Shown piece by piece: positions 8,274-17,907 of a DNA stretch of 57,358 bases. The notes beneath the pieces are model-generated. The model was not told where the DNA came from. It did no database searches and saw nothing but the letters and a program-made list of their open reading frames with translations. The stretch's first letter is position 1. Each line of letters starts with the position of its first letter. This DNA is from Novipirellula aureliae. GTDB lineage: Bacteria; Planctomycetota; Planctomycetia; Pirellulales; Pirellulaceae. The stretch lies in assembly GCF_007860185.1 (NCBI RefSeq), contig NZ_SJPY01000004.1:474756-532113 (forward strand), in the 5' to 3' direction. The translations under genes and the position numbers were made by a program.

Positions 8274-9479
8274 TCAACCAGACAAGCTGTTTTGGCACAT
8301 GGCAGCATCGAGATCGTTTCGTAGATCTTCGAACGATTCCAAGCCTACCGCCAAGCGAATTAATCCGTCGGTGATCCCAAATCGCTCTCGATCGACAGCG
8401 TCATAACTGGCGTGTGACATGGTCGCAGGCTGTTCGATCAAGGATTCCACCGCTCCCAAACTAACGGCTAACTGAAACAGTCTTGTTGATTCACAAACGT
8501 GTGCGGTCCGAGCCAGTCCAGCATCAAGTTCAAATGTCAAGACGCCTCCAAACCCACCATCGAATTGACGCGCCGCGAGTTCGTATTGCGGATGAGATTC
8601 GAGTCCAGGATACAAAACCCTCCGGACATCACTGCGAGTTTCCAACCACTTTGCCAATTGCAGCGTGGTCGCCGATTGTCGCCGAACTCTTAAGTCCAAC
8701 GTTTTGACGCCACGGGCTGTTAAGAAGCTCGTCATCGGGTCGAGGACGGCACCGGTCGCATTTTGGATGTAATAGAGTTCCTCAAAGAGTGATTCCTCTT
8801 TGGCCGCCAAGGTTCCGCCCAAACAATCACTATGTCCACCCAGATACTTGGTTGCCGAATGCATGACAATGTCCGCACCGTAGTCGAGTGGTCGCAGCAG
8901 TGCGGGCGTACCGAATGTGTTGTCGACACCGAATCGGCAATGGTGTGTGTGTGCGATTTCAGACAAGCATTTTAGATCAGGAACGGAGAGGCGAGGATTG
9001 CCGATCGTTTCGGCCCACACGAGTTTGGTGTTAGCGGTCATGGCCGCTTCGACAGCCGCCGGATCGGTCATGTCCACGAGCGTCACGGTAATCCCGCTAC
9101 GGTCACAAATCTTGTGTAGAAGTCGATAGGCACCACCATAGAGATCGCATCCGGCGACGACATGATCACCGTTGCGAAGCAGCATGGTGACGCAGTGAAT
9201 CGCGGCCATGCCGGACGAAAATGCCAAAGCACCCACACCGCCCTCGAGGTTGGCAAGCGTCTTTTCCAACACGTTCCGGGTTGGATTGCCACTACGGGAA
9301 TAGTCAAATTCGCCCCATTCTCCCGCACCGGGTTGGCGAAAGGTGGTGGCCATGTGGATGGGTTGGACTACCGCACCGGTGGATGAATTGGACGCCACGT
9401 GCGAATCCATTTGTGAATGAATCGCTCGTGTGCAAAATTCTGCTCCGACTAAAAACTCATCTCGTTTTTCATCGTTCAT
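8274..9479 (-). CDS. Cys/Met-metabolism PLP-dependent enzyme (cystathionine lyase/synthase type)
   Basis: 401 residues. A fold-type I PLP enzyme of the Cys/Met metabolism family. PLP attaches to K211 in SATKYLGGHSD; YSRSGNPTR supplies the phosphate- and substrate-binding Tyr/Arg region; SSGMAAIHCV is the PLP-phosphate loop; ESLIEQPATMSH is the C-terminal signature. Sequence alone does not separate cystathionine gamma-lyase, gamma-synthase or methionine gamma-lyase. The gene starts inside the stop of the upstream paralogue (a 4-bp ATGA overlap), so the two are translated together and probably catalyse successive or opposite transsulfuration steps. Confidence 0.9.
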   Translation of the reverse strand: MNDEKRDEFLVGAEFCTRAIHSQMDSHVASNSSTGAVVQPIHMATTFRQPGAGEWGEFDYSRSGNPTRNVLEKTLANLEGGVGALAFSSGMAAIHCVTMLLRNGDHVVAGCDLYGGAYRLLHKICDRSGITVTLVDMTDPAAVEAAMTANTKLVWAETIGNPRLSVPDLKCLSEIAHTHHCRFGVDNTFGTPALLRPLDYGADIVMHSATKYLGGHSDCLGGTLAAKEESLFEELYYIQNATGAVLDPMTSFLTARGVKTLDLRVRRQSATTLQLAKWLETRSDVRRVLYPGLESHPQYELAARQFDGGFGGVLTFELDAGLARTAHVCESTRLFQLAVSLGAVESLIEQPATMSHASYDAVDRERFGITDGLIRLAVGLESFEDLRNDLDAAMCQNSLSG

Positions 9480-10783
9480 GTTGTTAAGGCTTGCTCAAGA
9501 TCGGAAATCAAATCTTCGCCATCTTCGATACCGCACGACATTCGAATCATGTTATCAGCGATTCCAAACCGCTTGCGATCGGCAGGCGAATAGTTGTAGT
9601 AGCTCATAACATAGGGTTGTTCGATCAGGGATTCAACGCCACCAAGACTCGGTGCGATTCGCGGAATTCGGACTGCGTCGACAATTCGCGACGTGTCTCG
9701 CCAATCCGCATCCTTGACTTCGAAAGAGATTAGACCGCCAAAGCCTTTCATTTGTTCCACAGCGATTTCGTGAGTCGAGTGCGACTCGATGCCAGGATAA
9801 TAAACTCGCTCAACACGTGGGTGCGATTCTAAGAACTTTGCCACCGCCAACCCGTTTTCGTTGTGGCGTTGCATTCTTAATCCAAACGTTTTAAGCCCAC
9901 GCTCAAGCTGGTACAAGCTTTGTGGTGCGTTGACGCTACCTAGAATTCCCCGCATCGCTCGCACCGGTTCAAGCGATTGTTTACTGCCACAAATGGCACC
10001 CGCAAGCAGGTCGTTATGCCCCCCGAGATACTTTGTGGCCGAGTGCAAGACATAGTCGATGCCATAGCCAATCGGCTTGATGTTCAGCGGGGTTGCCAAG
10101 GTCGCGTCGATGAGCGTCTCAATCTCGAATGCTTTGCCCACGGCAGCAAATTTTTCGAGGTCGATAACGGTCAGGTGCGGATTGGTTGGCGATTCACTGA
10201 CCAGCATCTTCGTTTGTGGAGTGATCGCTGCTTCGAGAGCAGCGAAGTCACCTGTGGGAACTTGATGGGTGACGACCCCGAAGCGAGCCAAGTGTTTGCT
10301 GCAAAACTCGCGGCTGCGGTGATAACACTGGTCAAAGAAAACGATTTCGTCGCCCGCGTTTAACTTCGTCATCAATAGCCCAACGATGGCCGCCATGCCT
10401 GAGCTATACAAAATCGCATCTTCGGCCCCATCCAACGCGGCCAATTTTGCTTCCACGCTTTTTTCGTTGGGCGAACCGTAGCGACCATACTCTTCGCGTG
10501 GTTCTTCACCTCGCGCGAACCGTACCACCGCGTCGGTCGATTCGAATGTGAACGTGGATGCCATGTAGATCGGGGTGGCGATCGCACCTTCCGATTTCTG
10601 CCGTTTTTCACCTGCGTGAACACACTGCGTGGACGGTCCAAGCATCTTTTTAGCTATGGGATCGCCCTGCGGTGGGGCGTCCTTAACGGGCTTGGTGTCC
10701 TCATCGGCAACGGATGGAGAAGCAGGACCGGACAAACCATCACAACCCGTATCGTTCTTCTTAGACAGCATACTAATATTCAT
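9476..10783 (-). CDS. Cystathionine gamma-synthase-like PLP enzyme
   Basis: 435 residues, first gene of a two-gene operon. The PLP lysine is K251 in SATKYLGGHND. Features such as SESPTNPHLTVIDLE, the DATLATPLN strand and LAGAICG resemble plant-type cystathionine gamma-synthases, which make cystathionine from an activated homoserine and cysteine on the way to methionine. The N-terminal 45 residues are polar and unlike the family core, which begins around MLGPSTQCVHAGE (47). Either an extension or a late start (10645) is possible. No SAM riboswitch was recognised in the 300-bp leader. Confidence 0.87.
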   Translation of the reverse strand: MNISMLSKKNDTGCDGLSGPASPSVADEDTKPVKDAPPQGDPIAKKMLGPSTQCVHAGEKRQKSEGAIATPIYMASTFTFESTDAVVRFARGEEPREEYGRYGSPNEKSVEAKLAALDGAEDAILYSSGMAAIVGLLMTKLNAGDEIVFFDQCYHRSREFCSKHLARFGVVTHQVPTGDFAALEAAITPQTKMLVSESPTNPHLTVIDLEKFAAVGKAFEIETLIDATLATPLNIKPIGYGIDYVLHSATKYLGGHNDLLAGAICGSKQSLEPVRAMRGILGSVNAPQSLYQLERGLKTFGLRMQRHNENGLAVAKFLESHPRVERVYYPGIESHSTHEIAVEQMKGFGGLISFEVKDADWRDTSRIVDAVRIPRIAPSLGGVESLIEQPYVMSYYNYSPADRKRFGIADNMIRMSCGIEDGEDLISDLEQALTT

Positions 10784-11087
10784 TTAGCGTGGCTCTTTAG
10801 CAGTTATAGGCTGCAAGCGGCCTCAAATCCCTAGTGTAACGCTGCTCCGCCGAGCAAGCGTCCACTGACGTTGTAGATAGACTATCCGCCAATTTAGCTC
10901 GCGGCAAGGGTTTTTCTGTTTTTCAGAACAAGAAACAAGATCGTCCTCCTAAAAAAGGCGATTGCCTGTACAGAAGGACCAGCATTGGACGTAGGGGGGG
11001 ACCCAGGCATTGATCGCAAATTACCTTGCCAAAACGCAGCATGAACAGGGCTGAACCTGCGATGCAGGATTTGAAAAGGGAACTCGT
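10784..11087. other. Leader of the PLP-enzyme operon
   Basis: About 300 bp between the end of the glycosyltransferase gene (minus strand) and the start of the PLP operon (minus strand). No ORF is convincing. It contains a G7 run (10993-10999). I looked for SAM-I-like conserved blocks on the minus strand and found none. Confidence 0.3.
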
Positions 11088-12179
11088 CTAAAGAGACATG
11101 ACCGACTCATACGCATCGGTCATACGCTCCCATGAATAAAGCTCCGAGACATGAATCGCTTCTTTGGCCAAACGTTCTCTCAGGCAGGCGTCGAGTATTA
11201 AACGACGAATTGCTTGAGCTATTTCGTTGCTCGAACCTGAAATCAACAGTCCGTTGACTTCATGATCGATGATTTGGCAGGATCCACTTTGGCAATCCAT
11301 TGCGATCGCAGGTATTCCCGATGCCATCGCCTCGAGCAACGCGGATGGAAAGCCTTCGTAGTAGCTCGGCAGGACGAAGAGTGATGCTCTGCCGTACTCC
11401 GGTGCAATCGGACGTATCCAGCCAGGCAGTTCGACTCGATTTGCCAGTCCTAACCTGTCGATCTTGTTCTGCAAGACATTTCGCTGCGAGCCGTCGCCCA
11501 AAATTCGAAGGTTCCAGCCAGGAACGTCGTTTGCGACCGCAGCGAATGCATCCACTAAACGTCCGAACCCTTTTTCACTTTCAAGCCGTCCCACACCGAG
11601 GATCACTCTGTCCCGTTCCTCAAGCGGACGTAGGTTGGAAACGGGGTCGACCGCGGAGGGGATGACGGCTATCGGACGCTTGGAAAGCGGTTGCAAAGCG
11701 GCGGCGATTTCCGGCGTCAGAGCAATGATTCGACGTGCTCGCCGGTAGACACGGCGGCGAACGCATTCCCAAAATCGACCGAGCACCCAATTCTTACTGA
11801 GCTTCTGCGCGGAGGGATCACTTCGCTCGCTGATAACGACCGGTATCGACAATCGGGTCGTTGCGAGAAGCACATCGATATTGTTGCGGTCGCAAAAAGA
11901 GAGGACGACGTCAGGATTTTCGCGGAGAAGTGTTGACCGAATCGCGAGCAGGCGAGTCTTTATGCTCGATAATTTAGCGATTCCTCGTTGGGGATTGCCT
12001 ATCACATCGAGCGGAATTCGCCGCACCGCCGTTGCTACTTCGTGCCGATCTTTACAGGCGTTATCGAGAGTAAGAAGGGCCACGTCGTGACCGCGACCTG
12101 CAAGCATCGATGCGAGCCGAGCCATCACACGTTCGGCTCCACCGCCATCAAGAGAGTGAATCGCGCAGACAATTCTCAA
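11088..12179 (-). CDS. GT4-family (group 1) glycosyltransferase
   Basis: 363 residues. A retaining GT-B glycosyltransferase that moves a sugar from a nucleotide donor in polysaccharide or glycolipid synthesis. The N-terminal glycine loop is HSLDGGGAERVMARL (8-22). The C-terminal domain opens with VILGVGRLESEKGFGRLVDAF, and the donor-binding E-x7-E segment is in YYEGFPSALLEAMASG. No membrane segment is seen, so it acts at the cytosolic face. It stands alone, without other polysaccharide genes beside it. The start ATG directly precedes the first beta strand (MRIVCAIHS), as expected. Confidence 0.9.
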   Translation of the reverse strand: MRIVCAIHSLDGGGAERVMARLASMLAGRGHDVALLTLDNACKDRHEVATAVRRIPLDVIGNPQRGIAKLSSIKTRLLAIRSTLLRENPDVVLSFCDRNNIDVLLATTRLSIPVVISERSDPSAQKLSKNWVLGRFWECVRRRVYRRARRIIALTPEIAAALQPLSKRPIAVIPSAVDPVSNLRPLEERDRVILGVGRLESEKGFGRLVDAFAAVANDVPGWNLRILGDGSQRNVLQNKIDRLGLANRVELPGWIRPIAPEYGRASLFVLPSYYEGFPSALLEAMASGIPAIAMDCQSGSCQIIDHEVNGLLISGSSNEIAQAIRRLILDACLRERLAKEAIHVSELYSWERMTDAYESVMSL

Positions 12180-12359
12180 TGAATGAATCCTTCATGAAAT
12201 CGCAACGACGCGAAAATATCGAACATGACAGAAAAAGTGAATTGTGGGAATCTAACGGTTGAAACGGCTATGGGTGGTAACTAGCTTAAATGATAGCACG
12301 GCGGGTTTACTCTATACGAAACAAACGACACACCAGGATTCTCTTTTCGAGAAAATATC

Positions 12360-12815
12360 ATGAATAAACTTGCAATCGCTCTCGTTATCGCAGTGGCCAG
12401 TATTTTTTCGGCATCGAACACCGCTTCCGCCCAATATCCAGCTGGCCTTTTTCCTGGCATTGGATATCCCGGTTTCTACGGAGGGTTTGGAGCAGGATTC
12501 GGTAGTGGCTATCGTACTCCGCCCTACTTCTCCGTCCATCCACCCGTCTATTACGGTGCCCGTTACGCGCGACCCTATGGCATCAGCCCATTCCCAGCGT
12601 TACCGCAGGTCAGCGCTCCGCAAGGATACAAGGCTCGTTTGGAATCAGAGTTCATTCAACCGGGCTCGCCTACGCAACGTCGAAGTTCAAACCCGTGCGT
12701 CAGCTATTCAGAAACGTTGTCGGTTGCAGCTAGGCAAAGAACCGCTCCTGGTCCCATCCGAAGCAATCCGTTCGTGGATGCCGCTGCAAGCGTGGACCAA
12801 ATGGTTAACAACTAA
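12360..12815 (+). CDS. Small secreted Gly/Tyr/Pro-rich protein
   Basis: 151 residues. A clear signal peptide (MNKLAIALVIAVASIFSASN, with cleavage after TASA) is followed by a Gly/Tyr/Phe-rich stretch (PGIGYPGFYGGFGAGFGSG) and PPYFSVHPPVYYGARYARPYG. This kind of protein recurs in Pirellulaceae. The C-terminal half is Ser/Arg/Pro-rich and low in complexity. There is no catalytic signature. A structural or cell-surface role is plausible but unproven. A hairpin directly after the stop (12816-12857) probably ends the transcript. Confidence 0.8.
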   Translation: MNKLAIALVIAVASIFSASNTASAQYPAGLFPGIGYPGFYGGFGAGFGSGYRTPPYFSVHPPVYYGARYARPYGISPFPALPQVSAPQGYKARLESEFIQPGSPTQRRSSNPCVSYSETLSVAARQRTAPGPIRSNPFVDAAASVDQMVNN

Positions 12816-12857
12816 GGGGCGATTATCCGTGGCGAAACCACGGCATGTATCCGCCCC
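12816..12857 (+). terminator. Nested hairpin after the small secreted protein gene
   Basis: GGGGCG ... CGCCCC encloses a perfect inner hairpin CCGTGG-CGAAA-CCACGG, starting right after the stop codon. There is no U-tract, so it may act as an mRNA-stabilising or factor-dependent end rather than a classic intrinsic terminator. Confidence 0.5.
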
Positions 12858-13382
12858 GGACGGACGTAGACTCCATGGACGCGAAATCCTCTGGCGTTGG
12901 AGGTCCTGACGGGACGGCAGGAAAATTGGTTTCGCACTCGATCGGCTGCGTGCTACGGTCGCAGCGACGTTCTTCTTTCGTTGCTTCGCGGCTTCTTCAT
13001 TGTGGCGAAATCTCGCCCCTCCCAGGCACTTGCGTCCGAGGCTTTAGCAAGTCGTCCCTATCGTGAGGAATGCATGCGAAAGCTTGTTGGTATTAACCCG
13101 AAGACTTAGCCGTTTAGAGCTTGCTGTCGTCGAGTGGGCATGCAAATCGCGGGCCTTGATCGCGGCCGCTTGGTCGCCTGGGGTCACGGCACAATTTGTT
13201 TCTGGCACGGTTGCAATCTCGATCCAGAACAAATAAAACAAATAAATCATAGGTGTCTTCGTTGCCCTTCCGCGGAGAGGGGTACGAGGATCTTTAGATA
13301 GTCTATGGCACCGTCGAACGGCGAACCGCTGTTTGATGTGCCCCGCGATTCACGACAACTTGCCAACGGCCGGGAGCTAGCG
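12858..13382. other. Intergenic region upstream of the sugar operon
   Basis: Short frames only, none convincing. The part just before 13305 should hold the promoter of the TIM-barrel/Gfo-Idh operon. An in-frame ATG at 13305 would extend the first operon gene by 26 residues into this stretch. Confidence 0.3.
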
Positions 13383-14420
13383 ATGATGAAACTGCATAAT
13401 GCGATGTGGCCTGGATTGGTTGGTAAGGGAACCGATGAGGGACTCGAACCGCCGATCTCTTTGGACCGCATGATTGACTTGACGGCCGCTGCCGAGGTCG
13501 ATGGGCAACGGTTTGACGGGATTGATTGTTTCTTGTTTCACCCCCACACCGATCCGTACGCGGACGACGACGCGATTCGTTCTTTGGCAGATAATATTTC
13601 GGATTCTGGCTTGGCGGTGGGATCGTTGGTCGCTCCCATTTGGCCGGGGACGGTTGGTGATTCTGCCATGGGCGACGCGGAGCAACGCGAGCGTTTTCTG
13701 TCGGCCGTAAAGGTGGCCTGCAGGATCGCAAATCGGTTCAACGAACATGGGGTGCGTCGCTATGGAGTGATCCGAATCGACAGTGCCGAGTTCGGGGTCG
13801 ACGCATGGCGAAAAGATGCAGTCGCAAACACCAAATCGATCGCAGCGACGTTCAAAGAGGCAGCCAAAATTGCTGCCGATCATGGCGAACGACTCGCGGC
13901 AGAAGGTGAGATTTGCTGGGCAGGAATGCACAGCTGGAAAGACATGCTCAACCTGCTCGAAGCGGTCGACATGCCCGAGTCGCTCGGTTTCCAAGCCGAC
14001 TTGGCGCATACCTATTTGTATTTGATGGGGTACAACGCCCCCGAGCATGCGTTGCTCGGCGAAGGCTATAGCGAAGAGGAATTCGATGCGGCCTATGAAA
14101 CGATGACCGATCAGCTTCGGCCTTGGACTATCGACTTCCACGTTGCACAAAACGACGGTCAAGTTCACGGAGCGGGGTCACATGACAAAACCGGAAAGCA
14201 CTGCCCGCCCGACGACCCGAATGGAAAGCTGGATATCGTGCGATGCTCAAAGTATTGGCTCAAAGATGCGGAGAGCCGGGGGATTGAGCATCTTTGTTGG
14301 GATGGTTGTATGTTCCCCAACTCAACGCTTGAAGATCCTAACACCTGGAACACCATCCTCAAGACGATGATCGAAGTTCGTGATGCACATACCAATGAAA
14401 TAAGTGAGGGATTAGCATGA
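13383..14420 (+). CDS. Xylose-isomerase-like TIM-barrel protein
   Basis: 345 residues from the ATG at 13383, which follows GGGAG at a suitable distance; an ATG at 13305 in frame lacks a ribosome site. The sequence fits the AP_endonuc_2 / sugar isomerase-epimerase barrel: [13 protein letters not shown] at the start, [21 protein letters not shown] with an acidic metal ligand, [16 protein letters not shown], and [12 protein letters not shown] followed by [12 protein letters not shown]. These supply the His/Asp/Glu metal site. The substrate is unknown, presumably a sugar or cyclitol. The stop overlaps the next gene by 4 bp, so a coupled isomerase plus dehydrogenase pathway is likely. Confidence 0.8.
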   Translation: MMKLHNAMWPGLVGKGTDEGLEPPISLDRMIDLTAAAEVDGQRFDGIDCFLFHPHTDPYADDDAIRSLADNISDSGLAVGSLVAPIWPGTVGDSAMGDAEQRERFLSAVKVACRIANRFNEHGVRRYGVIRIDSAEFGVDAWRKDAVANTKSIAATFKEAAKIAADHGERLAAEGEICWAGMHSWKDMLNLLEAVDMPESLGFQADLAHTYLYLMGYNAPEHALLGEGYSEEEFDAAYETMTDQLRPWTIDFHVAQNDGQVHGAGSHDKTGKHCPPDDPNGKLDIVRCSKYWLKDAESRGIEHLCWDGCMFPNSTLEDPNTWNTILKTMIEVRDAHTNEISEGLA

Positions 14421-15547
14421 AGCCGCTTAATGTAGCAATCGTCGGCTGTGGGTTTATGGGCCGAACGCATTCAAATGGGTACGCTCAGGCTCCTCATTTT
14501 TTTGAGTCCGAGTACAAACCGGTTCTGAAGGCCGTCTGCGCTCGCAACCGCGAAAACGCTCAGAGGTTTGCTGACGTTTGGGGATATGAATCGGTCGAAA
14601 CGGATTGGCGAGAATTGCTCAAACGCGATGACATCGACGCGATTGATGTTTGTACGCCCAACCATCTGCACCAAGAGATTTCGGTCGCCGCTGCTGAAGC
14701 TGGCAAAATGGTTCTGTGCGAAAAACCGTTGGCGATGAATCAGGCCGAAGGCGAAGCGATGTGCCAAGCGGTCGAGAAGGCAGGCGTCCCTAACATGGTA
14801 TGGTACAACTACCGGAGAGTCCCAGCGGTGACGCTTGCCAAACAGCTTATTGATGAAGGTAGACTGGGCAAGATCTTTCATTACCGAGCCAACTTTTTAC
14901 AAGATTGGACAATCAGCGCTGACGTGCCCCAAGGTGGCGCGGCGACCTGGCGACTCGATGCCGATTCCGCTGGAAGTGGCGTGACGGGCGACCTGCTGGC
15001 GCATTGCATCGACACCGCCATTTGGCTCAATGGAGGCATCAACGATGTGACCGCAATGACCGAAACGTTTGTGAAAGAACGAGTCCATGCGGAGACGGGT
15101 GAGAAGAAACCGGTCAAGATCGATGATGCCTGCAGCTTCCTCTGCCATTTTGAAAATGGCTCGCTCGGTTTGTTTGAGTCAACCCGTTACGCTCGAGGCC
15201 ATAAAGCACTCTACACTTTTGAAATCAATGGAGAAAACGCCTCGATTCGATGGGATTTGCACGACCTGCATCGCTTGGAGTTCTTTGACCATCACGACGA
15301 CTCCGTCGTTCGCGGTTGGCGTAGTGTTCACATTAGTGATGGTGACATGCCGTATATGGGGAATTGGTGGGTGCCAGGTTTGAACATTGGCTACGAGCAC
15401 ACCTTTATCCATCAGGTCGCTGACTTTCTAAAGTCGTTAGAAACGGGAGAGCCGTTCCACCCAAGTTTCCGAGACGCATTGCTGACACAAAAGGTTTGCG
15501 ATGCCGTTTTGGCGAGTGCCAACGAGCGGGCATGGAAAACGGTGTAG
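14417..15547 (+). CDS. Gfo/Idh/MocA-family NAD(P)-dependent oxidoreductase
   Basis: 376 residues. The N-terminal Rossmann fold [18 protein letters not shown] (5-22) binds NAD(P), and CEKPLAMN supplies the catalytic-site Lys of the family. The C-terminal alpha/beta domain contains [17 protein letters not shown], with the conserved Asp and His. Members oxidise or reduce sugars and inositols. ATGA overlap with the upstream TIM-barrel gene argues for one operon and one pathway; cytosolic, with no signal peptide. It is followed by the 43-bp palindromic array rather than a simple terminator. Confidence 0.9.
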   Translation: MKPLNVAIVGCGFMGRTHSNGYAQAPHFFESEYKPVLKAVCARNRENAQRFADVWGYESVETDWRELLKRDDIDAIDVCTPNHLHQEISVAAAEAGKMVLCEKPLAMNQAEGEAMCQAVEKAGVPNMVWYNYRRVPAVTLAKQLIDEGRLGKIFHYRANFLQDWTISADVPQGGAATWRLDADSAGSGVTGDLLAHCIDTAIWLNGGINDVTAMTETFVKERVHAETGEKKPVKIDDACSFLCHFENGSLGLFESTRYARGHKALYTFEINGENASIRWDLHDLHRLEFFDHHDDSVVRGWRSVHISDGDMPYMGNWWVPGLNIGYEHTFIHQVADFLKSLETGEPFHPSFRDALLTQKVCDAVLASANERAWKTV

Positions 15548-15555
15548 TGTGTTTC

Positions 15556-15727
15556 TGATTCGTACGGATCTTTAACAAGATCCACTACGGGGAACGTCTG
15601 ATTCGTACGGATCTTTAACAAGATCCACTACGGGGAACGTTTGATTCGTACGGATCTTTAACAAGATCCACTACGGGGAACGTTTGATTCGTACGGATCT
15701 TTAACAAGATCCACTACGGGGAACGTT
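15556..15727. repeat. Four tandem 43-bp palindromic units
   Basis: Units start at 15556, 15599, 15642 and 15685 and are almost identical. Each includes the hairpin GGATCTTTAACAAGATCC and the tail ACTACGGGGAACG. The array fills the gap between two convergent genes. Diverged single copies of the same hairpin occur at 24427-24444 and 51611-51656. It could serve as a bidirectional transcription barrier. Confidence 0.9.
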
Positions 15728-15742
15728 TGTCTGCTACGCTTC

Positions 15743-17143
15743 TTATTGCAACGGTGCGGCTAAGCCTTGTCGCACGACTTCGTTGTGCTCGTTCTTAAGT
15801 ACGGTTTTGTAGGCGGCTCGCTCTTGCTCGGATTGTTCGCGAATCCGTTGAGGAACGTCGACTCCGCTATGCACGTCGGCAGCGATCGCTCCGAGAGCCG
15901 GCAAGCTTTGTGGCGAGACGTCGGGCTGGAACCAAACGATCTGGCCCGTGTGATCGACCAGAATCAGATTTCCCGGTTCGAATCCAGGCGGCAAAGACTC
16001 AGAGCGATGGATCTCTTCTAGCCACGGCAGACGAACTTGGTCGTGAAGGTAGGCAAGCGTCTTGGCATCGATGTCCTTGACACTTGGATGGATGATCGCC
16101 GCGGCGTGAAGGCTCGCTTTCCATTCGGGCGGAAACGTTTCGATCCATGTCTGCAGATTGGTTGCAGAAACAAGCGAACCTTGGTCGTTGGCTAAATAGA
16201 CGATCGCGTAAACGGTTGGCCGCGTGGGTTCGACTCCGGCCGTCGTCTGTTTTAGTAATTCAAAACCCGCGAACGGTTTCCCCAGAATACTCGGGGGTGC
16301 AGGTGGTGGAAGGGGAATGAACCGAGTCACTAATTTGGGTTTTTTGGGGAGCGAATTCGTTTCGGGAGTCGTGGTCGGGGCGTCAAAGGTCGCATCGACA
16401 AGCTCGAGCGATAAAGTCACTTTCTCGGTGGGTTGGTTCGGTTCGCTTGGAATCGCAATGGGTGGCAAATCGATTTGTCGAATCACTCCGTACTTCGTGT
16501 CGATCCAAAATGTGTAGCGGTCCGCGTTGGCTTGGACGTGAACGCTTTGGCAACCGCCACCGTCCACCGTCGCTTGATCGCCGAATGAGAATTGATGCTT
16601 TGGATTGAATAGAGCTTTCATTGGTTGGTCTGAAAACAACCATTCCAATTGTGGCGGCGGACCGGCTAGTCCCGCCGAAACACGTTCGGCCAAAATGGGG
16701 TCCGAAAACAAACTCGTCAACTTAGGCCGAGGGCCAAGCGGAGGTAGACGCAGGACTTGTGAATCGAAATGTTCCGTTGACGGGTCGACTAACCATGCAG
16801 CCAATCCCTCTTGGTCGGACCAAAGCCGAGTGTCATAAGCACGCAAATAGATCAAGTCTCGGTAGAACCAGACACCAAGTGGAGCCGTCCGGCTTGCAGG
16901 TTTTCCATTTTCCATGAATTGCAGACGGACTTGCCCTTTGTCACGGTACGATCCAGCATCGCGATACCGTGCGAATACATTCCGCAAGTATTCTTGCGGC
17001 ATGACTTTCGAATTGGAAACCGTGTGAATCGCTTGCCCGCCGAGAGTGGGTTTACCAGCCTCGGTGACCTCATTCGGAGAACATCCAGCCAAGAGCGAGA
17101 TTCCAATCAATACGCTCGGACCAATTAGAATGGCGGGCTTCAT
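15743..17143 (-). CDS. Lipoprotein with a thioredoxin-like C-terminal region
   Basis: 466 residues from the ATG at 17143; an upstream in-frame ATG (17200) would bury the signal. Signal peptide and lipobox LLAGC place Cys 20 as the lipidated residue. Residues about 45-260 look like a LolA-type beta sheet that handles lipid or hydrophobic ligands (DKGQVRLQFMENGKPASR, WFYRDLIYLRAYD). A Pro-rich linker (RFIPLPPPAPPS) leads to a C-terminal part with thioredoxin-like pattern (TVYAIVYLANDQ ... LILVDHTGQIVWFQPD) but no CxxC, so redox activity is not expected. Exact function unknown. Confidence 0.7.
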   Translation of the reverse strand: MKPAILIGPSVLIGISLLAGCSPNEVTEAGKPTLGGQAIHTVSNSKVMPQEYLRNVFARYRDAGSYRDKGQVRLQFMENGKPASRTAPLGVWFYRDLIYLRAYDTRLWSDQEGLAAWLVDPSTEHFDSQVLRLPPLGPRPKLTSLFSDPILAERVSAGLAGPPPQLEWLFSDQPMKALFNPKHQFSFGDQATVDGGGCQSVHVQANADRYTFWIDTKYGVIRQIDLPPIAIPSEPNQPTEKVTLSLELVDATFDAPTTTPETNSLPKKPKLVTRFIPLPPPAPPSILGKPFAGFELLKQTTAGVEPTRPTVYAIVYLANDQGSLVSATNLQTWIETFPPEWKASLHAAAIIHPSVKDIDAKTLAYLHDQVRLPWLEEIHRSESLPPGFEPGNLILVDHTGQIVWFQPDVSPQSLPALGAIAADVHSGVDVPQRIREQSEQERAAYKTVLKNEHNEVVRQGLAAPLQ

Positions 17144-17305
17144 TAGAATGCTGAAGTCAATCGACAAAAAGTTTCTGGCTCGACGTAAACCGATTTGCAT
17201 TCTTTCCCCTCGCGGTCATTTGTACCCACGCGATTCCCAAGGAGGCGTGTGCTAAGATAGTTTTTGAGAGTAGTCAAAAACAAGTTTTCAGCACAAGGTC
17301 TTTTG

Positions 17306-17815
17306 ATGAGTTCAAGAAACGAGCAAGACGATAAGAAGAAAAGGAATGCGAAGATTGAACAAGAGGTTTTGGCGAGTCGCGGCTATTCACTTGCCGATGC
17401 GATTGGACGCATGGGAGGCGAAAACCTGCTGAAAGGAACTTCGCCCATCTCAAGGAAACAGCAAGCAGAGATCGAGGTGGAACGTTATCTCGAGAAAAAT
17501 CTAATCGATGGCGAGGGAGCTCTCGAAGTCGTTTTACAGAGACGGTACAAAACCAGCGAAACCGTCTTCGACTTCGGCTATGATCGCCCGCTCGATGGTT
17601 TGGCTGCGTTGATCGAGCATCTTCTCAGCTGTGAACAGCGTCTACAAGAATTTGTTACGGAAATCGACAGCGAATGGGGGCGGATGTATCGAGAAAAACC
17701 CCATTTTGAAACAGGCAAGGGCGAGCCCGATAGCGACGATCCGTACACGTTTGCTTCGGTACGGGCAAAACTACAAAAGTTGGCCGAGCGAATCAAGCAA
17801 TCGCTGGCGGAGTGA
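17306..17815 (+). CDS. Hypothetical charged cytosolic protein
   Basis: 169 residues from the ATG at 17306; a GTG/ATG region at 17264 would add 14 residues. Rich in Lys, Glu and Arg, with predicted helices throughout (AKIEQEVLASRGYSLADAIG, QQAEIEVERYLEKNL, ALIEHLLSCEQRLQEFV, ASVRAKLQKLAERIKQSLAE). No signal peptide, membrane segment or known domain. I do not recognise the family. The regular codon structure and lack of competing frames support a real gene. It precedes the large surface protein gene by about 90 bp and may share its promoter. Confidence 0.65.
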   Translation: MSSRNEQDDKKKRNAKIEQEVLASRGYSLADAIGRMGGENLLKGTSPISRKQQAEIEVERYLEKNLIDGEGALEVVLQRRYKTSETVFDFGYDRPLDGLAALIEHLLSCEQRLQEFVTEIDSEWGRMYREKPHFETGKGEPDSDDPYTFASVRAKLQKLAERIKQSLAE

Positions 17816-17907
17816 CAATAAAATCAAAAGATGCTCTTCGCGCCGCAAATGGGAATCTGTTATGTACCGAATTAGCCCAAGGATGAGGCTAGTTTTCTCG
17901 CGAAGGA

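Noticed and set aside
10784-11087. SAM riboswitch upstream of the PLP-enzyme operon
   Set aside because: None of the conserved SAM-I blocks was found in the minus-strand leader.
13377-14168. 263-codon minus frame opposite the TIM-barrel gene
   Set aside because: The plus-strand protein has clear family motifs and operon overlap; the antisense translation has none.
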